Positions 9,178-19,836 of a stretch of DNA of 64,000 bases are shown piece by piece. Each line of letters opens with the position of its first letter. The stretch's first letter is position 1. A program made the position numbers and the translations under genes. Below the pieces are notes generated by a model. The model did no database searches and had not been told where the DNA came from. It was given only the letters and a program-made list of their open reading frames with translations. This DNA comes from Strigamia acuminata (taxonomy: Eukaryota > Arthropoda > Chilopoda > Geophilomorpha > Linotaeniidae). Location of the stretch: contig OX442315.1 of assembly GCA_949358305.1 (NCBI GenBank), forward strand, positions 12,426,427 to 12,490,426. The letters run 5' to 3'.

Positions 9178-11514
9178 TTAAAAGATTGGATCTTCTTTCT
9201 TATTTCTCTCATTCTTCGTCTCTAATTCTTTTTCTCGACAAAATTCTTCCACTTCGTCAACATCTCCAGATCCTCCACAGAACCTCTCCTTTAAAGCCCT
9301 CCATTTATTTCCAGGTATTATTTGATTCTGATCAATCAACTGCTGAATTTGTTTCTTTGTCTATTAAAAAAAAATCCAAATTATCAACCTAAAATCACAA
9401 TAAAATAATTGCTTACCAAAGCTGCCAAATCTTCATAAGTGGTCCCTTCATCCGGCCAAATTGGCTCACCAATAACAGTCCTAAAAATAAACATAAAAAC
9501 CAGTTAACTTCAACATCAATCAACATAAATTTTAATAAATTACCCACTTACAATAATTTCACGGGCAAACCACCACAAATTATGTTAATAAATTGCTTCT
9601 TCTTAGAAAATTTGCCTTTGGTAAATGCTGTTTTAGAGTAAAACTTATTAATAAACATACGACACAACCATATTTAATAGGAATCTTGTGGAATATAATT
9701 TTAATCATTTAAAAACCCCAAAATTTAAAAAAATCAACTCCCATCCAAGTATTTTCAACAGGAGCAATGCAGGCAAGCCAAGGGGCAGCAATCGCACTTA
9801 CGTTTTGCATACCACGGTGTCCAGAATACTTCCTGGATGTTTGCAGTGAATACAGGCACAATTGGCTGTAACAATAAGTAAAAAAGTCGATCAAACTGTT
9901 TGTTTCCTTTATTAAACGTGATTTACCGCGTTTGCCGCTAACGCCACTTTGGCAAAGCCTTTTCTTTCCGCCCACTCGAGTTTATAGTTCCTATCACTCA
10001 TTCTGCTCTCGTATTTTCCACCTGGCAGTAAACACAAATCGGAGCCAGTCTTTAAAATCTCCACACATTGTTCCCTGGACCATGCACCTGCGCGGGTTGA
10101 TTTGAAAACACCTGCGAGACCTTTAATAAAGAATAAGAGTTATTAGATATATGATAAGTTTTTATTTAATTGATTTGGTGGACTTGCATGGCATTTTGAA
10201 ATGATTTTTGTTGACAACTGAGCATACTGTTCGCTTTTTCACGGTGGTTAGCTTGGCGTATAAGAAATAGGCATCGACTGGTATAGGGCCGTGGTAAAGT
10301 ACAAATATGACCGGTTCGTTGGGGATGTTTTCTAGACCGTTGATTTCGTAAGCTGAAAAAATGTTTTGTTGAGGTTGTTGGTCACGATTAAATTCTGTAA
10401 CTGAATATTTCTTCATTTTGAGCAATTTTCACCCAATTTTCGCTCATTTTAAGCAATTTTCGTTCATTTTAAGCAATTTTCGTTCATTTTAAGCAATTTT
10501 CGTTCATTTTAAGTAATTTTTGTTCATTTTAAGCAATTTTCACGGATTTTTCCTTCATTTTAAGCAATTTTCACTGATTTTTTCCTTCATTTTAAGCGAT
10601 ATTTACTGATTTTTCCTTCATTGTAAGCGATATTTACTGATTTTTCCTTCATTGTAAGCAATTTTCACTATATTTTCCTCCATTTTAACACAATAAATTG
10701 AATTTTAAAGGAATTTGCACGTGTAAATGCACATTAAGGAAGAAGGAAAATCATTATTTTCAATCCTAATTGAAAAATTGGAATAATCAATTTAAAGTTG
10801 TACCGTTATTTTTTAGACTTTAAATAATTTACTTTAAAATATTTTTCCTGAATACCGATTTAGCATGAAGATATTAACGAGGAAAATCCTATACATGATT
10901 TTTGTAAATATGTTTACTTGAACAGTAACACCTCACTGTATAGGCCTACTTACCATGAAATACTTTTGCAAGCAAGATAAACCATTTAATGATCCAATCT
11001 CTAGCTTCATCCACATCCAATCTGCTGTAACCTTTTTGAAACAGACTTTTTATTACTTGTAAGTAATGGATTGCTATTATACCCCCGTACAACATGGAAC
11101 AATAAAAAGCTAAACTCAGATAAGGAACCTGACAAAAATAAAAAAAAATTGAAAAATTAATAAACTTCAAAAATAAATAAAATTAAAAATTAAAAAAATC
11201 GATAAAATAAAAATATTAATAAAAAAAAATAATAATAATAAAAAAAATAGAACATTAGAATTTATAATATCCATACCGGTATTATGATTTCATTATGAGG
11301 TTTGACATTTCTCCCATCTACAAAGGCCTTTTAGACCATTTCAACCGGTAAAATTCATTAAAAAATAAATACTTACTAGTATTGTAAAGATACTAAGTGA
11401 TACAAAAGCCTCCAAGATGTATATCGGCGTGTTTGGGGATGAAAATGTAACATTTTGAGCCTCATTTTCAAGTAGAACGGCGGAGAAATTTGCCAGCGAA
11501 CCGTTAATGTACAT
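9178..11514 (-). CDS. TMEM68-like acyltransferase, paralogue A
   Basis: Eight exons, 352 aa: 11377-11514, 10954-11128, 10188-10352, 9927-10120, 9802-9865, 9552-9627, 9417-9480, 9178-9360. Exon 1 ends and exon 2 begins in a hydrophobic membrane segment. Exon 3 carries YEINGLENIP and the catalytic-type motif YHGPIPVD (His125, Asp131). Exon 4 has LPGG (about 191-194), where B, C and vertebrate TMEM68 have APGG; exon 6 has CGGLPVKLL in place of YGGFPVKL. Vertebrate TMEM68 is an ER membrane protein reported to make triacylglycerol; that role is inferred here. The third donor appears to be GC (T|GCAAGT), and reading it so keeps the frame. The C-terminal exon is longer and more charged than in B and C. 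It is the most diverged of the three paralogues. Confidence 0.85.
10430..10686. repeat. Intronic minisatellite, 20-bp unit
   Basis: Repeats of about CATTTTAAGCAATTTTCGTT fill much of intron 2 of paralogue A, shifting to a roughly 30-bp variant with GATTTTTCCTTCATTTTAAG towards 10686. Confidence 0.9.
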
Positions 11515-12027
11515 CTCTACAATTGCGCGTGTGTTTATTTGTTGATATATTTTTTCCTCACGAAACAAAAAATTACTACAAATGGCTTTTTATATGACGT
11601 GACGTGTACACTTTATGGAACATATGACATTGCACCAACCGGTTTCTTTTTTCTGCTCACATTTTGTGACTAATCATTACAAAATAGAAGGAAATAATGA
11701 GTAAAAATGAGAATAAAAGACCATAAGTTATCTGCATTGTGTGCAAAGTGCAAACTGTAAACACAAAATTTATCTCTTTTTTTAAACGAATATCCATAAA
11801 AGAGACTTAAAAATTAAATTTTCTATCTAAATCTATAAAATTTTAATCGTATAATAAAAATTACAATACCGAGCTAATTAAAAAGAAGTGTAAAAAGGTT
11901 TAAAATAGACTTATCAAGCACAAGTAAACAAATCGTCATCTGCGTTTGTTTGTGGAACTCAAAATTGCTCGTGAATTTTTTTTTTTTAATTTTGTTTTGA
12001 GTTTTGATTTTATTTTTCTGACGAATG

Positions 12028-15000
12028 TCAGTGAAAACGTTGAGCGATTGCGGCGTAGATACTTCCAGGTATGCGCTGTTTTTCGTAAATCATTTGTTGC
12101 AGTGCATCGTGGGTCTATTAAAAAAAAATATGTTGTGAATTTCGAGCAGGAAATGTAACTTTAATCATTACTTTTTTGGCCAATTGGTCAGCTGTTAAAT
12201 GAGGTTCTGGATAAATTGGTTTTCCAATATGAGATCTGAAATACAAATACATGCTTGTAGTTAAAAATATAAAAAATTGATTTTTAGGACCAAAAATTGA
12301 CTTTTAGGACCAAGAATTGATTTTTAGGACCAAAAATTGATTTTTAGGACCAAAAATTTATTTTTATGATTAAAAATTGATTTCTAGGACTAAAAATTGA
12401 TTTCTAGGACCAAAAATTGATTTCTAGGACCAAAAACTGATTTTAAGATCAAAATTTGTTTTTGTTGATAGCCAACTTACATGAGTTTGACAGGAAAGCC
12501 TCCATAGGCTGGAACCAGGGGAATATGTAGATATTTGTCAATGAATAAGAAAAAAGCTAAAACAAAACAACACAAATCATTCAACAGCTTTTAACGCGTT
12601 AGAAACTTCTTACATCGTAGAAATCGTGGCGTCCTAAACAATTCCTGTATATTCTCAGTAAACACTGGAATCAAAGGCTGCAAAATACCCAAAATAAAAA
12701 ATTCCATCACCAATTTTTTCATTTAATAAAATAATTGTATATTTTACCACTTGAGCTTCCATTGCAATTTTAGCAAATCCATTCCTCTCTCTCCACACAA
12801 GTTTATAATTTGTTTCGTCGCTATGTAAGGGTTCCATGTCCCCACCAGGTGCTATGACAATGTAATCACCTTTTCTTAAAGCCTCTAGACAATTTGCTCT
12901 CGTGCCAACAAGTCCACGTGCAATTTTTACCATTAAAGGAAATCCTAATTTTAATCGGGTAAAAAATCATCAATAAAATCAACCAAATTAAAAATAATTC
13001 CAATTTTGTTGCACTAAAACTGCTTATTTGGCTAAAACAAACCGTTTTCCACTTAAACTTTGAATGCAACAGATACAAAATGTAAAGAAAGTAAATAGTT
13101 TAGAAATAAAAGCAACTAACCGACACAAGGAGACACTTAAAACAAACTCAAATTACGTACACAAGAGGATGGGATAGGGAGTATACGAAGTACCATGTAC
13201 AAACTGTAACAAGAAATACATAGAAGAAACACAATTAGCTCAAATATTTAGACTAGAACGGCACACAGTAGCAATAGTAAAAAGTCAAACCACTGAAGAT
13301 GACCGGTAACAGTCGCAAGGCCTTTGGTAATACCCGCCTATTGTATTTGTCGTTCAAATCAAATCTTTATTAAAGTAGCAATAGAAAACAAGATGAGAAA
13401 AATGGATAAAGATATACAACAACATGAGGGTAAACACAGCACAAAATAAACGTGTACAGAAGAGAAACAATTGACAAGAAACTGTAAGCTGCGTTCAATT
13501 CTAAAATAGCTTTCAAAAACCGTTTTTCATCGTTTTCCGAAAACGACGAAAACCACGAATTTCTGGTTTTCATGAAATCGGTTTTCAGAAAAACCGTTTT
13601 CCGAAATGTGACGTCAAATGCGTCTACATCCGGTGTGGGAAAACGGCAAAAATGAGGAAAACGGGGAAAACTGTTTAGAATTGAACGCACCTTGTGCAAA
13701 TATGCTCAATACAGTTCCCGGAGTTCTTTTCTGTGCTGGCATTGAGCATGTTTGTACAAATTTGAAGCTACAGGACAAACTTTATCTTACATATAAGACA
13801 AACGAAAATAGAAAACCTACAACGATGTGCGGTAGTTAGGAAGGATTAAAGCAGCAAAGGACAAAGAAGAAGAGAGAACCAGATGCGACGGAAGACAGTT
13901 GGAGCCCAATAACCAACAGTGGCAAAATAAGGACAGACCAAACCATTTGTACCATTCCAGACCCAGAGGGAGTAAAGGTAGGTTCACACTTGTGTTCACA
14001 CTAGACGCAACGCAAGAAAACTGACGCAACGCAAGCTGCTTGCGTCCAAAAATTCTTGACGTTGACATGGACACATACCCGTGTGTTATTTCCTATTGAT
14101 TCGTTGTTCTGTGCACTGATTGGATGATAGCAATCACGTGTCATGCATTGCTTGCCAACTAAGCATGTTTGTTACCTGCTGTCATCCCAGAATACAGTGC
14201 GGCTGTATATTATGTAGCGCCATCATTGGCAAAACGCACTGAACATGTGGATACGTGCACTGCAAGAAATTATAGATTTACAAAAATTTAAGTTTTGTAC
14301 GGTAAATCTTTTGTTAAAGTTGTCTCTTTACAAAATTTGTAAATTTAATTTACAACTTGTAAATATTAAATTTACAATTAATTTACAATACCTTTAATTA
14401 AATTAAATCTAATTTTTCTTGCAGTGGTGTCCATATTATCCTTTGTTCATGATACAACCAGATAATGATTCCGTCATCAGAGATCCACAATGTTTAGTCA
14501 ATATAATGTGAATGTAGGACTGAGTGCAATGGAAAGGCAGCACACTGTGACGAACAACTTCTTTCAGGAAGTCATTGTCTCAAGTTCAAAACAACTTGAT
14601 TAATTAAGTCTAAGGTGAAATTGTCACTCCGTCTTTTTCACCCGCGATAATAACCGGTGTCTACTGATCCGATTACTTGAAAATGAGGGCCCCTGCTACC
14701 CCTCAACCCCATCTGGGCCTGAAATATTATCCAAATATTGTTAAATTACATTAATTTCCATTTAGAAACTGAAAACAGAGGAGGAAAGAAAATGGAAAAG
14801 TAAATTTCAAAATACCATTCAATTACCAGGCAATTTGGTGAGTTGCTTATGAAAGACAGCTCTGCATAGCTTTCCCCTATCTAAATTCACAGCTTTGACA
14901 AAATAATAAATATCCATGGATATGGTTCCATGATAGAAAACAAACACTGCTGGACCTTCTTGTGGGATATTTTCCATTCCACTTGTTTCATAACCTAATT

Positions 15001-18000
15001 TTAATGAAGCAAAAAGAATAATAACCAACCTTGACAATAAAACACAATTAACATCTTCCTCTTGACATCTCAAGATGTGTTCCATAAACCCACATTTCAA
15101 TGACCAAACAAATCATGCATTGACACTACTTTCTTACCATGCCATACTCTGCTGATGACCCTCCACATTTTGCATATTAACCTCATGAATACGTTCCACC
15201 GGTCAACATGTTTGTAGAAGCCTAGGCCTTGAACACAAGTGAATATTGCATCATACATTAGAGCCAGTGGCCAGTTTAAGTATATGTAAACTACTAAGCA
15301 TATGGGGATAATGATTGAAAGCTGAAATAAAATTGGTTTTAAACAATTATACAAAATTAAAGTGAGATTAATAGAGTGAAACCTGTCTATGGCGACCGCT
15401 GTGGTTAATTTAGGTTTGGTGGTCGCCATCACAGGCTTCACAAAATGATTGACCAAATATGTAAATTGCACAGATTTGTTCACAAATTATTGTAATGTTA
15501 ATGTCTCGGTGGATTTCTCATAAGAGCTAACCCATTGAAATTATATTGCAATGTATTTTGAAATGCATCGGATTTTGCAATAACGCATTTTCTAACACAT
15601 TTTTGGATGTAACACAATATTGTATCATTGAATGAAGTCTTGAATACCGTACTGCCTCGATTTAACGCCGGGGCGTTTATTTACTTTTCCAAGTCGACCC
15701 CTCCGGCGATTATTCAAAGCCCGGCGATTATTCGCGCCGGGCGTCTAACGAAAAAAAAAGGTTTTTTTACTGCCGCCACCCAATCATTTACGTTAAATTA
15801 CCGTATATTCGTCTAAAAAACGTTTAAAACCGGCGTTTAAACAAACCCGGCGTTTATTTAAGGCCGGCGTTTATTGCCTTTTCGTTCTGAGTTTGCCCGG
15901 CGTTTAATCAGGAGCCGGCGTTTAGATACGACCGGCGTTAAATCAAGGCAGTACGGTACATGTATTTTCGTCACCAACCCAAAATTAAATTCACAAAATT
16001 TAATTTACAAAATAAAGTACAAAAAAATAACAAAATGAAAAAAATGTTATAGCCACAATCTTCAGCCAGGTATTGGAAGAAAATATCTTCAAACAAAATT
16101 AAAATTAATTGTTTTATTGCTAAGTTATCTGCACATTTGCATTTTGAGTTGGTGTCCCAGGTTTTTTGGTGTTGACTTGTATTTTGTAAAAAAGATTTAG
16201 GAGATTAATCATGGAAAAATTCACGACCAAACAGCAAACACCGTTTACATGTTGTCTAGATCATTCAAACATACAAAAGCAAACTTGCGTAAGAGATCGG
16301 TAAAGATAAAATCTAGATTTGGAAATGTTGGATGAATAAGAGAGATTAAAATATTGAGATATATCAAAAATTAATTATAATCACTTGTGTTCATTTAATG
16401 TTTAAAAAAAAAATTTTGTGTAGGAGAAAGAGCAATAATAGAATTAATTCATTTTAGCTCTTGTGCATGTTTCAATTCAATTTGTTGTTTTGTTTTTCTG
16501 TTTATGTATTTGGACCAAGTTCTGATTCTGCTGGGGTTTCTTTGGGTTTGTTTTAATGATTATCATTACCCTTTACAAAAAAATGGGGACATGAAAAAAA
16601 ACAACAAGGGCAGACAATGCCCCAGAAAAGGGCTGGGGAAGTAATTCTTTCTTTCAAACAAAAAAATTCTGAAAAAAAAACTTAAAAATTGCTTGAATGG
16701 ACATTAATTCCAAAAGTCTAGACATTTTGTTATTAACAAGTTATTGAGTATTAAAGGAAGAAATTGCTTTTAAAAAAAAATAATAATAGGTAATTTTTTC
16801 CCTTATTATAAATTTATAATTTATCATGAAAACAAATGACTAAGGAAGTTGTAAAATCAAATTATAAACACAAACACATAATTTCTAAATTAATTAAATA
16901 CTTGGTCTAATTTTGAAAGTGGTTAATAAATTCTGTTTCAATTTGTGCTCCCACTTCTATTGATTAAAAGAAACACAAAAGAATGCTATTGTAAATGAAG
17001 GTGAAATGTTAGATGTGAAAATCTTCCCTCAACCTATTTTCCTTGAGAGGAATGCCACTTTAAAGTTCACCTACATTCTAAAGGGTCCCTCCCACCTCCT
17101 GATTCAGGTTAACCCACCTCCTTTTTTCTCCAAAAAATAAATAAATGGGTTACCGTATTTTATCGATTAAGAGCCGCGGCTCTTATTCAAAACGGCCATT
17201 TTTGTCAGCAATTACAATTTCGGTTTTCCGTTTTTTACATTTGTTTAATGTAACAAACGAAGTCTGAAAGTCACGAACGAAGCGTACCTTCATCGTTCGT
17301 GAGGTTAAATACGGAAACAATACCGTACTTTTGCAAAAATACGGTATTCTTGGTGTCTCAGCTGCGGCTACTATTCGAGGGCGACTCTTAATCGGTAAAA
17401 TATGGTTTAAAAATAAATTGAAATTATATTGCAATGTATTTTGAAGTGCATTGGGTTTAACGATAATCAATTTTGTTATACATTTATGTGTGTTATTAAT
17501 TTGCAAATGATATAAATTTTGTAAAATATATTATGAAATGTATTATGAAATGCATTATTTACAAATTTACAAATAATATGCAGTCGAAACTCTTTATAAC
17601 GAATCGCAAGGAACTCGAAAAATTGATTCGTTTTATCGATAATTCGTTATATCACGATTTATTATAAAGAGTTTCGACTGTATTTAATTCTGCAAAATGC
17701 TATACATTGTAAAATATTTTTTTTAACCAAATAATCTGATTTTTTTTTGTATTTTTGTAACTCATAATTTAAAAAAATTAAAACACTTAACTAATAAAAA
17801 TAAATAAAAAAAAATAATAAAAAATAATAATTTCTTACACGAATCAAAACCAATAAATTTAAAAACTAAAAATAAAAATAAAAATTTTTGTTGTTGGTTT
17901 GCTCACCCCACCACATAGTAATATGGTGTACATAAGGAAATTCAGTCCCAAGTGTGAAAATAATTGAATATCTTTCAAACACCACTCAGCTGTGCAATTG

Positions 18001-18202
18001 TCCAATTTGAAATTGCCATTCTGCCCTTGAGGATCAACTAACTGAGCGCTGCAAATCGAAAAAGAAAACAAAATCAAACAAAACACACACCAATCAATCT
18101 CAATCCATCAAGCACACATATTCACCCGTAACAACTCTCTCCAAATCTGACATCCTGGTCGAAAACAGACGGCAAAAACTGATAGATATCCTCGAATTGC
18201 AT
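12028..18202 (-). CDS. TMEM68-like acyltransferase, paralogue B
   Basis: Nine exons, 352 aa: 18126-18202, 17907-18048, 15138-15321, 14827-14994, 12748-12944, 12614-12677, 12481-12556, 12172-12235, 12028-12114. Exon 3 begins with a membrane segment (LSIIIPICLVVYIYL) and ends VWHG; exon 4 has GYETSGMENIP and YHGTISMD (His156, Asp162); exon 5 has IAPGGDME (about 221-227) and ERNGFAKIA; exon 6 PLIPVFTENIQE; exon 7 YGGFPVKL; the last exon KQRIPGSI. This is the full TMEM68 domain order and about the usual length. Probable ER-membrane lipid acyltransferase by homology. The first exon (MQFEDIYQ) is the least certain part; it was chosen because it supplies an in-frame ATG and a GTGAAT donor of the required phase. 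Introns 2 and 4 are long and carry transposon remnants. Confidence 0.88.
12283..12462. repeat. Intronic minisatellite, 20-bp unit
   Basis: Repeats of TTGATTTTTAGGACCAAAAA in the intron between exons 8 and 7 of paralogue B (12236-12480), nearly filling it. Confidence 0.9.
13487..13692. mobile_element. MITE with GTGCGTTCAAT-type termini
   Basis: Left end AGCTGCGTTCAATTCTAAA, right end TTTAGAATTGAACGCACCT: matching inverted termini about 19 bp long, with no coding capacity between (an internal run of CGTTTTCCGAAAAC-like palindromes). The outer sequence resembles the AGGTGCGTTCAATCTG elements at 43450 and 51239, so it is probably a related family. It lies in intron 4 of paralogue B. Confidence 0.75.
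13979..14255. repeat. Dispersed repeat made of two recognisable parts
   Basis: Bases 13979-14065 (GGTTCACACTTGTGTTCACA, then GACGCAACGCAAG boxes) recur inverted at 42402-42487. Bases 14070-14255 (with TTGATTCGTTGTTCTGTGC and GCAAAACGCACTGAAC) recur in the same orientation at 50325-50515. These look like two ends or modules of non-autonomous DNA transposons. No ORF is present. Confidence 0.7.
14256..14826. other. Intron sequence with no recognised feature
   Basis: Remainder of intron 4 of paralogue B. It is AT-rich with a few mixed-composition stretches; I see no gene, inverted terminal repeat or tandem array here. Confidence 0.5.
15376..15441. mobile_element. 66-bp palindromic MITE
   Basis: GTGAAACCTGTCTATGGCGA at the left pairs with a right end whose complement is GTGAAGCCTGTGATGGCGAC; almost the entire element is one hairpin. 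Located in intron 2 of paralogue B. Confidence 0.75.
15645..15958. mobile_element. MITE with TACCGTACTGCC termini
   Basis: Left end TACCGTACTGCCTCGATTTA, right end complementary (TACCGTACTGCCTTGATTTA when read on the minus strand), followed on both sides by ACGCCGG-type blocks repeated inside. About 314 bp, no ORF of note. A partial relative lies at about 20770-20890. Located in intron 2 of paralogue B. Confidence 0.8.
17151..17407. mobile_element. MITE with GATTAAGAG termini
   Basis: Left TACCGTATTTTATCGATTAA and right (minus strand) AACCATATTTTACCGATTAA form inverted termini, each continuing into GAG-x-CGC. A relative with ATTAAGAGCCGC termini occupies the last ATAD2 intron (23066-23504). 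No coding content; located in intron 2 of paralogue B. Confidence 0.75.
17581..17680. mobile_element. 100-bp Tc1/mariner-type MITE
   Basis: CAGTCGAAACTCTTTATAA at the left is matched by its complement at the right (TTATAAAGAGTTTCGACTG). The CAGT start and a TA after the right end fit Tc1/mariner/pogo; the base pair before the left end is TG, so the target duplication is imperfect. Located in intron 2 of paralogue B. Confidence 0.8.
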
Positions 18203-19302
18203 GACCATCCGCACGCAAACGCTTATATGACAATAATGACCATTTCTCATTTAAGAAAATACTCTCCACCACGATTGCTGCAGGCATCTTGTTTCCGGGT
18301 TCCTCCAGATAGGTCAAAAGGAAACCCACTGAGTATTATTAAGAAGGGGGCCGCCTCATTCTCCATTAACAAATTATATGACCTGGAATCGAATTTATTG
18401 TTCAAATTTCACATTTTTCAATTTTTATTCAGCAAAAATTGAAAACAATTTTCAATTGCAATTAACAACGTGCAATTTCGCATTGGTTTCCTATGGGCAA
18501 TGTGTGTCAATGGCTCCTGCGCTATAAATGTGCGCAGAATTTTAAAATATTACATTCACTTTTTTTATTTACCACAATAAATTAAATACCGGTACAATAT
18601 TTATAGAACAAATCATGTTTGAGCCGCACAAAGCACTGGAAAAAAAAAGAATCGATGTTCAAAATTAAATATATTTTAAAAATAATGATAAATATTAGTA
18701 TAATCAATTATTTTAAATGTAATGATAAATCTACAGGTGAATATTACATTTATCTCCTATTTATAAATTAATTTTCTGTATTTTCACATGTTTTGGGACA
18801 CTTAAGTGTATTTAAGGTTGGTTTTATTTGTTTGTGTCCTCGTTTGGGTTGTAGTTATTAATTTGGAAGTCAATTTGATTATTAATTTGCACAAGTAATG
18901 AAAACAAGCGTTGAAAATCGGGTGTTGCTCTTCCAAGGGGGATGCAGGAAGGAACCTTTGGTGCCACCTTCCTGGTGGGTTTGTCAGTCGGAATTGAGGA
19001 TAAATGTTGCCTTTTGCGTCTGACTAAAGGCTTTCACTTCGAGTTTTTCTTTTTATTTTTCCTCCACCGGATTTAACCGTAGGCTGAAATCTCAAAAGAA
19101 GCGGTTTCGATATCCGGATCTGGTTTCGTGCTTTCCCGAGAAAAAGTTGCAATCGAACGATGCAAGGCCACTAGGTTGCTTGATAACTGGTTTGGTGCCG
19201 ATGTTCCGTAATCGCATTAGTAAAATGAATTGAAACTAGACATATATATCCACTCGTTCGATCAAATCCAAATCATCTAGTTCTTCAGCTTTCTTATGTA
19301 TA
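18203..19302. other. Upstream region of paralogue B, no gene seen
   Basis: Should contain the promoter and 5' UTR of paralogue B. No confident TATA box, ORF with homology or array was found. AT-rich with a more mixed-composition block at about 18900-19200. Confidence 0.4.
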
Positions 19303-19836
19303 CAGTAGTGGAAAAAAGTTTGAGACCACTAAAGGTTTTTTAGTTGCAAGTCAAATTTTGATGCCAACTCTTGCAGTTGTTACACCAAATTTTGCATTTG
19401 TTTCACCACATTCTGAAGCAATATACTACTCTTCTTCCATTTAGATATGAAATTAATGTTCCAATGTTTGAATTTCACCAAATAATGCACCTACCCATGC
19501 TAAGGACAACGCCAAATAGTCTAAAATATTTAGTTAATTCAATGACAAATAGGTTTATTATAGTTATTAGAATGAATAGGAAGCTTATCAAACATTAGAA
19601 ATGAAAACTGGTTATATTTTTGATGATTTAGAGCACATGGTCTCAAACTTTTTTCCAGCACAAATGACATTTTTAGAACAAGTTTTTTTATTTCTTAAAT
19701 TTGATTTGAAGTTATTATCTTATAATTTTGAACAATGCTTTATTGTCATGATTTAAACCTGTAAATAAATTTTCAAGTCAAAATTTGACTTGCAACTAAG
19801 AAATCTGTAGTGGTCTCAAACTTTTTTCCACCACTG
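19303..19836. mobile_element. Non-autonomous Tc1/mariner element with long inverted repeats
   Basis: Starts CAGTAGTGGAAAAAAGTTTG and ends with the near-exact complement (CAGTGGTGGAAAAAAGTTTG on the minus strand). The inverted repeats run to about 60 bp including AGTTGCAAGTCAAATTTTGA. TA lies directly outside both ends (19301-19302 and 19837-19838), the Tc1/mariner target duplication. No transposase frame inside. Confidence 0.92.

Noticed and set aside
11515-11568. Upstream extension of exon 1 of TMEM68-like A
   Set aside because: It would need a TTG start; the first ATG in frame is at 11514.
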